64,000 nt of DNA from Devosia aurantiaca (GCF_011058215.1 NZ_JAALFG010000001.1:377001-441000); one strand, 5' to 3'. Positions 1 through 11,571 are shown, counted from the stretch's first letter. Numbers and translations are program-made. Notes: generated by a model from the letters alone, not told the origin.

Positions 1-513
1 CACTCAATGTTCGACGGCGTGATATGGGCTCTTGCCTGATGGATTGGGGAAGCTACGCCAACGGCCCGTCTGGTACGGAGCCGATACTATCCTTTGAGAC
101 AGGAGCGAAATCCATGAAATGGAGAACCTCGAAAAAGTGTCGGCACACACCCGATCCGTTACCCGCTTCCGGCACCCCCAAATCCCGGTCAACTCCCTGA
201 CGGTGCTCAGGTATTCGTGCGCCGCTCGTCTGGAGGTACAAATTTCTAAATGGGCCGTACTTTCTTGATTCGCGCGCGCGAAACCGAATTAACCCTCTGA
301 TTTGAAAAGATTTTTCGCCATTCTACCCGACGATAACAGGCATTCCTCAATATTCGTTTGTTTACAGGGACTTAGCTAAGTTACACGTGCCAAATCTATC
401 CTTTTGTTGGCACACTACATCCTGTCAAAAGCCCGGCCGTTGGCCTCTCCGCCCCTCCGTTGACATTGGCGGTTAGGTCCATGTTAGCCGAAAAGGGAAC
501 GTAGGAGCGAGCA
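1..513. other. Gene-free left edge of the island
   Basis: No convincing gene is visible in these 513 bases. Short open frames on the minus strand (4-241) overlap each other in different frames and resemble nothing I recognise. The stretch is more AT-rich than the core genome and holds a perfect 10-bp palindrome (CTTAGCTAAG, 371-380) and a spaced inverted repeat at 387-413. This suits a recombinase-binding or regulatory region in front of the integrase genes. A TTGACA hexamer at 460-465 could be a -35 element, but no good -10 follows at the right distance. Confidence 0.4.
387..413. repeat. 7-bp inverted repeat upstream of the integrases
   Basis: GTGCCAA at 387-393 and TTGGCAC at 407-413 form a perfect inverted repeat separated by 13 bp, about 100 bp before the first recombinase gene. 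Spaced inverted repeats of this kind can be arm sites, an excisionase or repressor operator, or part of a recombination core. The spacing is longer than the usual 6-8 bp core of tyrosine recombinases, so an operator is at least as likely. The role is inferred from position only. Confidence 0.3.
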
Positions 514-1737
514 ATGGCACAGATCATAACACCGGGGGCAAATTCGCGGCGCAAGGCCGTCGCCATCGTCGACTTCGTGCCGAGGGTCTGCGAGAAATAT
601 CCCGCGCTTCCTGAACCAGCTTGTCAAACTGCATCAAGCCGTAAGGCCAAGGGGCACGATCCCCGACGGACACGTCCGGGCTTCGCGACGTTGTGGGAGG
701 CGGAGCTTGAAATCGCCCTCTACGGGGATACTGACAGTTTTCCTCTTCGGGCCGAGATGTCCCTGCGAGCTGTTGTCGCTTGGTATGGCCATTACGAACG
801 GGAACGCAATGTTTCCGAAGCCACCATCAAGGGATATCTGAGAGTCCTCAAGCGTCTGCTGACACCAGACCGAGCCGATCGCCCGATGGACGAGCTCACC
901 CCGATCGACCTGATGAACGTGCTTCAGCCAGTGCGTTCCACATCTTTGGCATCTAAGTCCAAGGACGAATACTCCCGTATCATCGGGCGTTTTTTCGCCG
1001 CAGCTCGTCAACACGGTTTCGTCGCAGATGACATTTCCGGGGCCATCGTGCGCCAGCACGCCGTCCAGCGCTCGCTACGCAATGATGAGGGTCCGCCAGA
1101 GGAACACTTTGCATCAGTCCGCGCTGTGGCCGCGCAAGCCGCTAGCCTCGTATTCGAGCTGTCGGTCGGTGTCTTCGCGAGTGCGGAGGCCATTGCTCGC
1201 ATGAACTGGGGCGACGTCGATTTCGCTAGCGGCCGAATTTTCGTTCCTTACCCGCCGTTGCCGGGACAGAACGAACGCAATCCGGCTCGGGAGGACGGGC
1301 GTTGGCGCCCGATGGACGAGCTGTTGCTTAACGCTATCCTGCGCTGGCGTGCCGTCTCCTTTACATGTTCGCCCGACGACGCTCTTTTGCTCAGGCCTGA
1401 CGGAAGTGCCATGTCGTCTATGGAGGTGGCAGAACTGATCCATGGCGCACAGGTCCGAGCCGGCCTCGTCGGCGAACAGCGTTACCTTCCGGGTAAGGAT
1501 CCCAAGAGTTGCAAGCCTGAAGCAGTACGCAAACGCGGGATGCCCCGGGGTTTGCACGGGTTGGCAGACTTCAAGCACGCCGCGATCATCGCCGTTGCGG
1601 GCACAGTGCGCAGTCTCAAGACGCTTGAGTCGAAGGTGGGGCGCCACTCGATTGAGAGCCTCATGCGCTATAGCCGATACCTGGTTCGCGACGACAACCG
1701 CCCACTACCGGTCGCCGATATCGAGTTGTTGGCATGA
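514..1737 (+). CDS. Degenerate tyrosine recombinase-like protein
   Basis: A 407-aa protein with the layout of a phage-type integrase: an N-terminal core-binding (SAM-like) region around residues 80-180 and a C-terminal catalytic-fold region to the end. The start is supported by GTAGGAG 7 bp before the ATG. The catalytic residues look eroded. Where active enzymes have GLR..E.L, this one has GVFASAEAIARM, lacking the first arginine, and the HxxR box appears as LADFKHAA. A possible GRH and tyrosine (YSRY) remain near the C terminus. The stop overlaps the next recombinase by 4 bp, so the two are translationally coupled. I infer a structural or accessory partner of a two-recombinase pair, acting on element DNA. 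Confidence 0.7.
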   Translation: MAQIITPGANSRRKAVAIVDFVPRVCEKYPALPEPACQTASSRKAKGHDPRRTRPGFATLWEAELEIALYGDTDSFPLRAEMSLRAVVAWYGHYERERNVSEATIKGYLRVLKRLLTPDRADRPMDELTPIDLMNVLQPVRSTSLASKSKDEYSRIIGRFFAAARQHGFVADDISGAIVRQHAVQRSLRNDEGPPEEHFASVRAVAAQAASLVFELSVGVFASAEAIARMNWGDVDFASGRIFVPYPPLPGQNERNPAREDGRWRPMDELLLNAILRWRAVSFTCSPDDALLLRPDGSAMSSMEVAELIHGAQVRAGLVGEQRYLPGKDPKSCKPEAVRKRGMPRGLHGLADFKHAAIIAVAGTVRSLKTLESKVGRHSIESLMRYSRYLVRDDNRPLPVADIELLA

Positions 1738-2768
1738 GAAAACTCATCGACATCGACTTCCGGACAGGCATCCATATTTGGTTGGCGGACCTTGCTCAGG
1801 ACAAACGGCTCCCGGCCAAGAAGCGCCAGACAATGGAAGGCCACATCGAAAATCACGTCATGCGCTATTTTTGTGATCACACGATCTCACGCATAACCGG
1901 TGATGACTTGCAGCGCCTGCGCTGGAGTCTCACCTGCTCGGCCTCGCTCGCAGGCAGCATTATCAAAACGCTTCGGACCTTCTTTGATTATGGCGTCACC
2001 AAGCACTGGGTGGCTGAGAAAGCAAATCCTGCCCTCACTACGATCGCTGTCGTACATCCCGTAACCAAATGGTGGCGTGCCCAGCCGACCCATTTGCTGG
2101 CCATGCCGAGTTATGTGCAGTTGCAATTTTTGGCGACCCACTCGACGGGACTGGCACGAACAGCGCTCAACCTTTTCATTTTTGCGGGGTTGCGTGGTAA
2201 CGAGGCGCGTGCCTTGCGAAAGCGTCACCTGAAGTCTGTCACAAAGCAGCACGCCTTGCCTAGGATCGACGTTTGCACCGCTTTTAAGTCGCAGGAGGGG
2301 GATTCATTCATTGAGGGACCACCTAAGACTAGAGCCGGACAACGTTTTGTTTTTGTGGGTCCGGTTCTCAACGAGACACTGAACACAGCTTCCGCAACCC
2401 TTGCTCCGGACGATTTTATTCTCAATCTCGATGGTGAGCCACTAACTCACTGGGAACTTGACCGAATACTGCGCATGGAGCAGGTGCGGCTAGGTATCGG
2501 TGCCATGTTGCGTCTGCCCAATGGCGCAACTACGTTTCCCGGAACGTTCGGCATTCGCCACCTGCGCCACGCCTTTGTCGCCCTTCTTATTTTTAAGGGT
2601 TTTGCAGACCGCGATATAGCCGAAGTGGTCGGCCATAGCTCAAGTGTCGTAACGCTAGACGTCTACGGCTATCTGTTCGAGCTCTACGAATCGGCCGCAC
2701 CGACTTGGCCGTCCAACATTTCCCCCGACAACGATATCGACACCGACCTCTGGGAGCTTGCAGCATGA
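1734..2768 (+). CDS. Site-specific tyrosine recombinase
   Basis: A 344-aa integrase-family protein that should cut and rejoin the element's attachment DNA through a 3'-phosphotyrosine intermediate. The catalytic domain shows the first arginine in GLRGNEARAL (about residue 150), the second arginine in IRHLRHAF, the conserved GH in VVGHSS, and a candidate nucleophile tyrosine in DVYGYLF near the C terminus. It begins in an ATGA overlap with the upstream degenerate recombinase and ends in another ATGA overlap with the small helix-turn-helix gene. The three genes therefore form one tightly coupled unit. Integration and excision of the island is the natural inferred role. Confidence 0.82.
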   Translation: MRKLIDIDFRTGIHIWLADLAQDKRLPAKKRQTMEGHIENHVMRYFCDHTISRITGDDLQRLRWSLTCSASLAGSIIKTLRTFFDYGVTKHWVAEKANPALTTIAVVHPVTKWWRAQPTHLLAMPSYVQLQFLATHSTGLARTALNLFIFAGLRGNEARALRKRHLKSVTKQHALPRIDVCTAFKSQEGDSFIEGPPKTRAGQRFVFVGPVLNETLNTASATLAPDDFILNLDGEPLTHWELDRILRMEQVRLGIGAMLRLPNGATTFPGTFGIRHLRHAFVALLIFKGFADRDIAEVVGHSSSVVTLDVYGYLFELYESAAPTWPSNISPDNDIDTDLWELAA

Positions 2769-3230
2769 TGCCCAACGATACGCGGGTCATCCGCTACACT
2801 CCGGACACGGACGACCGTGCAGCGGCCAGAGGGCTCCTCATGGCCTTGATTGCTGCCGAAACCGCCAATGATGATGTCCTTGCCTCCGGCGGCGACGCGG
2901 CCCCTCTGGTATTGACGCGCGGCGTCAACAAGCTGTTGCAGAACGTCCTGTCGGTAATGGTGCGTAATCGCCCCGTGTCGATCGTTGTGTTGGACGAGGA
3001 GGAAACTACTAGATACCGGGGCGGTGGCCGAGATCCTCGGCTTCGGCGCGGTCTGGGTCAGTAAGATGATCGACAAGGGCCATATCGAGGCGCACCAGCA
3101 TAGGGCCGGACGCAAGTACCTGATTACTGGCAAGGCCGTCGTCGATCGCATCGATGCCGGTTCAGAGCGTCATACCAAATACGTGGCAGCCAAACCGGGC
3201 AAGCCGAGCCGGCGCCGGGGTCGGCACTGA
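2765..3230 (+). CDS. Excisionase/antitoxin-like HTH protein, frame broken
   Basis: The first part (2765 to about 3003) reads through MVRNRPVSIVVLDEE, and the second part, in another frame, reads LLDTGAVAEILGFGAVWVSK. Together they match the layout of small MerR/excisionase-type proteins in which an acidic VLDEEL-type segment precedes a winged HTH that binds DNA with a conserved tyrosine/lysine wing. Removing one A from the AAA at 3003-3005 joins the halves into 154 residues. It overlaps the recombinase stop by 4 bp, so it could be the directionality factor of that recombinase. It may be a real pseudogene or a sequencing error. The family call rests on the HTH half. Confidence 0.55.
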
Positions 3231-3540
3231 GGGAGATGTGCTCTGCAGCGCGCGCCCCCAGCGCCTTCCACGGGTCAGACGACGACTGGCGGCGCTTTAT
3301 GCCTATTCCCTATAAGTCGAAGTCATACACGCAGATCTGACACAACGGCCCGTCACTTCGAGTTGTCGCGGCCGGCGAACCGGGTTTGCGAGCACGGCGT
3401 CAGGGTCTCAGGTTCGGAAAGGGCGAGCCGCCAGCGGGGAACTACCAGACAGCCGTTTAAGGCCATTGCCCGGAAGGTTGAGCGATCACAGCACTGGGAA
3501 AGACGGGTGCCTTGGGCCTGCCGTCGAGCCTTCTCCAGCC
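3231..3540. other. Intergenic gap between convergent genes
   Basis: About 310 bp separate the rightward recombinase unit from the end of the leftward GHKL ATPase gene. I see no supported gene. There is no strong stem-loop with a T-tract either, although the convergent arrangement would call for a terminator here. Confidence 0.4.
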
Positions 3541-6500
3541 TCAGACAGCATCGACAGTGGCAGCGTGCTCTCCAAAACGCTCTTCCCCTGCGGGATTGGC
3601 GACCGCAACTAGGTCGAATTCCTCTCGGCCCTTCACCTTGTCGACCAACAACTCTCTCTCGGTCTTTATTGCCTCTGCTCGTGCAGACGGATTCTGCACA
3701 ATAGTCAGTTGGGCTTGACTGCGCCCTGCCGCGTCAAAGCTGATCCTATATATGTGATATCGTTCGCCAAGATTGTTGGCGGCTACCCACTCGTTGTCCG
3801 AAAATCGCACGCTGCCGGACTTCGTCTCGATGAACCGGCTGACCAGATCGATCCGATCCGGATCCTTCTGGAATTCGGCACAATCCTCTTCACTATCAAA
3901 GGAGAGATAGTCGCACCCAAAAGCTCTCGATCCTTGCAGGTGGGCAACGAGCAGAGGCCAGCGGCCGTCGGCGCGCTCGAACGCCGCTGTCCAATGCTCC
4001 GCATCGGCGGCACGGTTGGGGTCAGAGCCATTTGGACTTGGAACGGGACCTGTAGGTCCCGTGACCCGTAGTGTTCGGCGAGGGAAGATCGCGCGCGCCC
4101 GGGAGGAATAGTTCTGCGGATGCCGCGGATGAACAGTTAGCTCCACCTCGGAAGGGTCAGATTCGCTTGATACCTGGTTCGGGTCGCGATCGAGCTCATC
4201 ACCCCCACTATCTCCCATCGAAGCGGTCGCCGCCCCGCGCGAATTTGTTCGGGCCGGGGCAGGACCCGAAGCCAAGGTCTCGGCATCTACGTCCGGCGCA
4301 AACGGTGAAACAAACGCCTGATCAACGCCACCGATCAACGAAGCAAGTTCGTCCTCGCGAAGTGAGGGTAGAGCACGTTGGAGATGGGCACGACGCAATG
4401 CATCGGTTGAAGAAGCCAGGAATGGCACGAAATCTGCGCCGCTCTGCAGCTCAAAAAGCTCAGCAAGCCCATCCGCCATTGCATGGCATCCGAGATCCAT
4501 CATTTCCTCGAAAGAGCCCGTATCGTCGACCGTTATGATCATCGCGTCATCATCGAAGCTGTGACGCCATGGGTCCAACTCCTCCACAATCTTAGCATCA
4601 TCGATCGCGAGTTCCATTTCGGCGCGGCGCGCGACTTTGAGCTGAACCGCATCGAAGCGGCGCAGGTGAGTGCCGTCGGGAGATAAAGCCTTACGCAGCG
4701 CCATTATGTAAGGTTTGGCATCACGGAAACGCGAACGCAGAGTTATCGAAGCTCCCTCCTCGACCTCGTCCAGCGAGCAAATCCTCAGTTTGAGGGCATC
4801 CTTCTGCAAGGTTGCAACACCGAAACGTGCCAGGACCTGTTTGGCATTCCGACGAGATGGCAAATCGAGGAGTCGCAGGTGTGGCTTTGCAGCCGAAGGG
4901 AAGTCATCACGCTGAGCGTAGTACACGCCCTCACGATCAGCCCAAACTCGTCGTCCTTCCAGTTGGATAGGCAATTGGCCTTTGGCCCGAAATGCGATTC
5001 CGTCCGCCCCTCCAAGTTCGGGATCGAATGTTTCACGCTCCAAGATTTGCAAGAAGAGCCTGCTGCCGACGTCTGGCTTGATCTGCCGTGACGGAAGGGA
5101 AGAAAGGAGCCGGTAGACGTGTGGTTCTGGGAGATCATCAAGATTGCGAACGACACCAGCACGCTCCAGACCTCGCCGCCAATGAGCTTTGTCCAGGCCG
5201 AACTCTAGCTCGCTCGACGAATTGGCAGCACGTGGTGCCTGGAACAGCGCGGAAAGAACCCCTGGTTCGATCATTGTGTCTCGGGGCGCGTGATGCTGGC
5301 CATCTTGGCAATCGAGCCATGCGCTCGTCTGAATATCGAGATGAACCGTGTTGGGCAGTGTGCCCTCATATGTTCGAAACTTCGATAACCCATTATCTCG
5401 GGCTTCCAGCTGCACGGCAAAGGTTGGAACGGCCACAAGCGGGTCGAGACGCGGATCTTGGGCAAGCCACGCCACGATTGCTTCTGATGGCGCACCGCTG
5501 AGAATACGGTCAAGCGCCTCAACAGTGTCGTGAGTTGCCTTGGCCGTATAGCCCCAGGACAAGTCTGAGCGTTTGACCTCTCTCGAAGTGTTGCCGTCGG
5601 TAACCTGAATAGTCTCAGGTAGCGTGTTGACTATCGATTGACGCCATTTCTCTGGCAAAGGCTCTGTAATTTTCCGCGGCCATGGATTGATTCCCAACCA
5701 CACTAGGAACTCTGCCAAGTCATCCGGCTCTTCGTCAAATCCGTTCTCATGCGGTGTACCGATGAGTAGTTCGGGCTGACCAGAATAAAGAGCAGCGGTA
5801 GTTCGCCCGACTCTTCCGTAATTTTCAGAGAGGTGCACGGTTGTTACGTCACGCCATTGCCCATCTTTGCATCGTACCCGGAAGACCCCTTGTGGCCTGT
5901 TCCGCGTCCGGTCATGTAAGGAATAAACGGTAGCCAGTAGACTAGCCTGCAAATGATCAGGATTGCTTCGGTTCTTTTTCAGTAGTTCCGAAGCTCTGCT
6001 CCGGATCGCCGAAATGACGGCCTCCGCACTATATTCGACGACCCGAAAACCTCTTAGAGTATGGATTTTATCGCGGACAACGTTTCCCGACACCTCAGTC
6101 AAAAGTTCGGACCAAAGCTTTGGATGAATAAACCGCGCGTTGGCCCAATCGGGAAGCCCATGCCGCTTAGCTTCATCGGTGGGAGGCGGAAATGCTGTGG
6201 CCGTCGAAGGCATCTCCTTACTCTTTATGTCGATCAGTAGACGCCGATCGTGTTTGTCTTCAGGAAAGGTCTTCGCAATGCCCACAATCGCTTTTGCGCG
6301 TTCTGAGAAGCTGAGATTGGCACTCCGAAGCGTATTAATTATGTCTTTAGTGTCGACTATTGGCACGCCGAGTTCTTGCCTAAGAAGGTTCTCGGTGTTG
6401 GATGCCTTAATACGGGCAAGTTGGCCGAAAAGACGTGCCGGCAGGTATTCAGCATATCGGACCGGGCCAATTCGTGAATTGACGGGTTTACGCCAAGCAC

Positions 6501-7771
6501 CATCCATGCATTGCACGATAGGCAGATCTCTCGCCCGCAGCCACGCGGCTTCTGAAACTGGTTTCAGCACATCGGGAAATTCCTGATGCGCAATAAGCCA
6601 GTTCAACGGCTCGGAAATGCGGGCCAATTTCCGAAGCTCGGCCAACATCTCGGCGTGAAGACGACCAAGGGCCTGCAGTACCTCGTTATTGTGCTGCGAA
6701 TTCTCATTGATTGTCTTGCGGCTAGAGTCGAGTTCCAGCGTAGCGTGAAAGAGGCCAGAAAAGGGTAGCGGTAGAGAAGTTGGGAAGAAGCTGTGCAGTT
6801 TGCCCGGTTTGTTCGCTTCATCACTCCTAATAGCAATGGCGAGCTCGAATTCCCGTTCGTTCTCGCCCTTTCCAATACATCCCACCTGTTGCCTGACAAT
6901 CCAATCCTGTGTGCTGGTATCTGGACCACATTCGAGCCATAGCGATACATCGCCATTGTCCTTCAACTTTTTTACCCAACACTTCTCGTCACAGCCCGGG
7001 AGCCGAATACGGATCTCTTCCAGCGCTCTCACAAACAAGAGAAAACTGGGCTGAAACTGGCCTGCTTGCTCGATAGCGTGTTTCAATGACTTGGCGCTCC
7101 GGAGAGGCGCTGCAATTACCGTGTCGTAGCCATCGTCGCGAATTTTACGGACACGCTGCACCACGGTTTGCGTACCGGAATCGAGATTCTCCAGTCCCGG
7201 GCCGGCGGCGGGAAAGACGAGCAACGGCGGCAAGTTGGGATTTACCCCGCTGAAGTTGGCCGCAATCTCGGCGTTCTGACCGGCCAGTTTGGCAACCACT
7301 GCAAGCGCATGGGTTCGTGAGAATCCCAACTCTAGAGCACCACTGCTGACGATCGGCGCCTCCGTCCAATTCAGGATCGCGCGAAATCCCAAGCCCTTTG
7401 CGCCGATCATCCGCGCAGCGCGGGTCGGCTTGTCGCTGGTATGGGCGGTCATTAATGACGCTACGCCACCTCTGCGGAACGGCTGCCCGGTGTTGGCGAC
7501 ATAGAGGGCCTCCCTGCGTCACCTCGATCAGGACTCGTCCAGAACCGCCCATTTCACTGGCGGCGTCTGCCGCATTCTGAACAAGCTCCAAAAGCTCACG
7601 GCCGGCATAGTCTGCCGTGGTCTGCTGCTCGGTGCGTGAATGCCCTAAAAGAAAGGCCGGCTTCTCAAGATACGCTTTGCACGTCGATTGAAGCTCGGCG
7701 TCAAGAAACGCAGCCCAAGCCTCACTCGTCATATGCGCCTCTCCGGCTTCAGCATTGCTTTTTGCGTTCAT
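3541..7771 (-). CDS. Sacsin-type GHKL ATPase with DUF3883 domain
   Basis: A very large protein, 1,409 aa after one correction. The N terminus has a GHKL (Hsp90/sacsin-like) ATP-binding fold: an N-box at residues 59-71 (ELLELVQNAADAA), a G1-like NTGQPF and a G2-like GAKGLGFRAIL. The last ~150 residues resemble DUF3883, the NO VEIN C-terminal domain (CDYLSFDSEED, RFIETKSG, SDNEWVAAN, YHIYRI). DUF3883 is thought to be restriction-endonuclease-like, and the IETK motif would fit an ExK site. The long middle is unrecognised. The frame breaks at a GGG run at 7506-7508; dropping one base joins RVLIEVTQGG to LYVANTGQPF and makes the length divisible by three. It is the last gene of a leftward set after a nuclease-helicase. 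I infer a defence role; no exact system matches. Confidence 0.78.
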
Positions 7772-7861
7772 GGCTTTGTGCGCATCCGATCCATTTTACA
7801 TAAACCTATTGGCGGTCCATTTTTTCTCAGGAACTTCGCCTAAGCATCACGAACTGGACCC

Positions 7862-8190
7862 TCAACCGAATACGTCCTTGATCGACTTTCCGTCACTTGG
7901 CCGGCGCCAGCTCTGGGGCCCGCTGCAATTACCGTCCTTAACGATTCCACCCGCTATACTCGAGCTCCCGAAGAGGTGGTCGCGCGAAAAGCGGTATAGG
8001 TGCGGATCAGTATCGGGCACGAGGACCCCTTGCCGCACTAACCGGTCCCGTTCCTCGCGATCCCGCTTCACACGCGGAGAACCATCCCGCATTGCTGTTG
8101 ATCCTTTGCGGACCAGGAACCCCCGGCCTCAGGGCGGCCATGGGCCTGAGCCTTCTGCGGACGCATCATAAACCAGTCGTTCTCACTCAT
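7862..8190 (-). CDS. Small DUF4357-like protein, frame broken
   Basis: A 109-aa gene once a single missing base at the TT of 8092-8093 is restored. It starts MSENDWFMMRPQKAQAHGRP and, after the break, continues MRDGSPRVKRDREERDRLV. The C-terminal part (DHLFGSSSIAGGIV followed by SWRRPSDGKSIKDV) resembles DUF4357, a small domain found with GIY-YIG nucleases and in restriction-type loci. The start codon overlaps the stop of the upstream nuclease-helicase (ATGA), so the two are translationally coupled. The next gene, the GHKL ATPase, starts 90 bp downstream. A DNA-binding or adaptor role is inferred. The DUF4357 assignment is by pattern only. Confidence 0.5.
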
Positions 8191-11100
8191 TGGTTTGTTC
8201 CTTCGTTTGGCCCGAGTTCAGGCAGTGCGCATAGCGTGTTGACGAGGCGCATCTGTTCAACGGTGTTGCATTTTGCTTCGCGCAGCCGGGGCGCCCCAAA
8301 GACGAGCGCCAGGCCTTTGGCGCGCGAGACAGCGACATTGATGCGGTTAAGCGAGAACAGGAAATCCATGCCCCGTGGTGTTTCCTCGACTGAGGAGGCG
8401 GTCATGGACACCAGACAGACGGGTGCTTCCTGCCCCTGGAACTTGTCAACCGTGCCGACACGAATGCCAGCGGGTAAAGTATCTTGCAGGGCATTAACCT
8501 GCGCGTTGTAGGGCGCAACGACGATAATATCGGCGGGTTCAAGGGCGCGCGTCGTCCCATCCTTATCGGTCCAGCTTCCGGAGAGCAGATCTTCGATCGC
8601 AGCCTGAATGGCAGCGACTTCCTCGTCTGCGATCTGGGCATTGCCCTCATGGACGATCGGCACCCAGAAAGCGCCAGCTCTGGGAAAGCTCGTCCCGCGG
8701 ACGGCCTGGACGGCTGTATCGGGCGCGCTAACGAGCCTGCCTTCATAGACCTGCCGCGAAATAAACCCGCAGACATCGGGATGCATACGGCGCGAGACCG
8801 GCAGAAAGATGCCGCGATCGGGTGGGATGGTAGCGTGCTCGCCCAACATCCACTCAAGACAAGAAAGGTTGGCCGGATCGGGATGAGCACCCTGGATGAC
8901 CTGCGGCAATTGCCGCGGATCGCCGATCAAGACGATGTTGCGCGCGCAGCGCCCCATGGCGACCATATTGGCCAGCCCCACTTGCCCGGCTTCATCGATG
9001 AAGAGCCAATCGAGCGCCTGCTCGTGCTCCGAACGGGCAAAAAGAAGGCGGTGCCGCCGACCACATGGGCGCGGCTCCACAAGGAATCGTCATTGGCGGT
9101 CGAGCGGATAACGCCGGCACAGCCGTCCGGATAACCGTCTTCGCCGCTGCTGACCTTGTGCCCTATGCACAGGCCCAGGACAGGATCCCCATCATCTTGC
9201 GTGGCAAGACACCCCATCAGCACATTGCGGATGGCCTCATGGCTATTCGAGGCCACGCCAACGCGGTGACCCTGGCGCACCAACGCAAGGATTGCCCGCG
9301 CAGTGACATAGGTCTTGCCTGTTCCCGGCGGCCCCTGGATGGGCAGGACCGTGCCATCCATGGCGGCGATCGCCGCGATCGTGCCGGTCAAGGGATCGGC
9401 GCCATCGAGCAGATCGGCGCGGCGTTCCGTCACCAGACGCGGGGCCGCACGCGCAAGCAGGTCATCGAGCGCGGTCAGGCGGCGCATGCCGCATTGATCG
9501 TCAATCACATCGCGCAGGGCCGCGGCAATAACGTCCGTATTGAGCGGCCAGTCGGGGTGGAGCGTCAGGCGGTCGGTCAAAAGATGCGCCTTGGCCGCCC
9601 CCGCCTTGATCGCGATGATCCGCTGGGAGCGGTCGAGCTCTTCGATGCTGACCGTGGCCGGAGGTCCGTCTATAACCGGCACCGTCGCTTTGCGGCCGGC
9701 CCGCAGCTTGGTCTCCTGAAGCGGAAAGCGATAGCGGCGCAGCACCGAGCGTTTGACGGGCTCTGCCGGACCTATCGCTTGCAGACCGGCCAGTGCATCG
9801 AGATCGTCGATCAGCTCGTCCTCGTCCTTGCCAGCGCTGTCGAAAACCGCCCACTGCGCAGGCTTGGCCTCGCGCTTGTGGAACAGGCCGAGGTTGAACA
9901 ACATGTCTTGCCGCTCCTGCGGCAGACCGGATGCGGCAAGCCTCGCGCGCAGGGCCTGCTTATCGGCGTCTTGCTCGACTTCCTTGTCGCCGGCATCGGT
10001 CGCTAGCATCGGCCAGGGCGCGGCGGGGCGGATGCTTACCAACCAGTCGCGCAGCTCCTCTGTCGAGATACAGTCGATGCGGTTATAGTCTTCGATCTCG
10101 TCGAGGATCGTTTGTTCGCCGGTTTCGCGCCAAAGCTCATAGGCAACGACCGAGCCGCCGGCGGTTTTGACCTCACCTTCGCGCACCCGGCCATAGAAGG
10201 CTTCCATCGACTTGATCGAGTAATTGGCTTCCGAGCCGATCAGCGCGCCGCGCACCACCGCGAAAAGATCAACAAAGCGCCGCTCGCGCAACAGGCGATC
10301 GAGAAAGGCCTCGCCGATTCCATATTGGGCGGTCAGCCGCCGCAAGGCGGTGATCTCATAGGCCGCATAGTGATAGATGCGCGCTTCGGGATGGGCCGCG
10401 AGCCTTTGCCGGAAAAATTCCAGAAGGTCCGCCAAAGCCCGCGCTTCGGCGCCGTGATCATGCGCCCAGAAGGCCTTGAACTGGCCATCAAACCAGACGC
10501 CGTGGAGATATTCGAGGCCGCCTTCGTAATGCGGATCGCCCTCGATATCGTAGAAAAAATCGCCCGGCTGCGGTGCGGGCAAAAGATCAAAGCCCTTGCC
10601 AGGCTCAGCCTCACGCAGCTCGAAGGCCGGCGCCCCGGTCTTGCGAGCGTGCTGCAGACGCGCCTGTGCTACCAGCCGCGCCCGGGTGGTCTCGGCCATG
10701 CCGCGGATGGGATGATCGAGTCCGGCCAGCCGCTCCATGGTGGTGATGCCAGCCGCCTCGAGTTTCTTGACCTGGGTCCGGGTAATATTGGCAACGTTGA
10801 ATAAGCTATCTTCGGCCTGCCACTGGCTTTCGCAGTGATCGCCCCAGCGGCAAAGCCCACAATCGGCACAGGGGATCGGCCGGGTCGGCTGAGGGTTTTC
10901 TAAGAAGGCCTCGAGCCGTTGACGCGCCATGCGCGCATAGGCCTGATAATCCGCGAGCCGTAGCTGCGCCCTGGAGCCATCACCGAGTTCAACATGGGCT
11001 GATTCAGGGGGATGCCTTGAATCTCGGTCAGCAAATCCGAGTAGAGCACCAGCTGCAGCACATGTTTGGGATGGGGCCGCCGCTTGAGCTTGGTATCGGT

Positions 11101-11492
11101 GACTTCGTAGCTGAAGGGGCCGAGATCCGACGGGCGCTCGACGCGCTCGAGAAAATCCGACCAACCGCCCCAATTGTCGCCCAGCAGCGCCCCTGAAAGA
11201 CGATCTGCGGCCCGCTTGCCAAAGCCGCCCGGGTTGCCTGCGCATTTTCGGCAAGGTCGGACCGGTCGATTTCGATCACCGACACATCCGATGCCTTGAG
11301 CTTGGCCAGATGGGCAGCTTCGTGGGCATCGCCCTGCTTCTGGAGCAGCGCGGCATCCTCGGTATCTTCGCGGGGAACTGGCCCCTTGCCCTGCATATAA
11401 GCAAGATCAAGCGTGGTGGAGTGAGCGCAGCCCATGAACCGCATCAGATCCGATGCGGACAGGAGTATCCGATCCCCCTCAATAGTTCGCAT
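8187..11492 (-). CDS. TM0106-type RecB-like nuclease/UPF1-like helicase
   Basis: Restored length is 1,102 aa, normal for TM0106 proteins. The domains run: a RecB/Cas4-like region with a cysteine cluster (CADCGLCRWGDHC), a YprB-type RNase H-like fold beginning DIEGDPHYEGG, then an SF1 UPF1-like helicase with Walker A (GPPGTGKT), Walker B (FIDEAGQ), GDPRQLPQ, DKFQGQE and NVAVSRAKG. The start at 11492 is chosen over the upstream ATG at 11549 because a GAGGGGGC ribosome site precedes it and MRTIEGDRILLSASDL matches how the family begins. Three missing bases, each in a homopolymer, break the frame: 11190-11193, 11007-11011 and 9039-9043. It is first in the leftward set and divergent from a WYL regulator, which suggests nucleic-acid-targeting defence. 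Confidence 0.82.
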
Positions 11493-11571
11493 TACCGCCC
11501 CCTCGTCGAACGCAATCTGCAACAAGACTTGCATCTCGACAGATTGCACGTTCAGCCATAGCGTGCGTGGG

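Noticed and set aside
514..3230. A recombinase-in-trio (RIT) element
   Set aside because: Only two recombinases are adjacent; the third gene is a small HTH protein and there are no visible terminal inverted repeats.
9065..10006. 313-codon frame opposite the TM0106 gene
   Set aside because: Antisense shadow; the minus strand has the helicase motifs.
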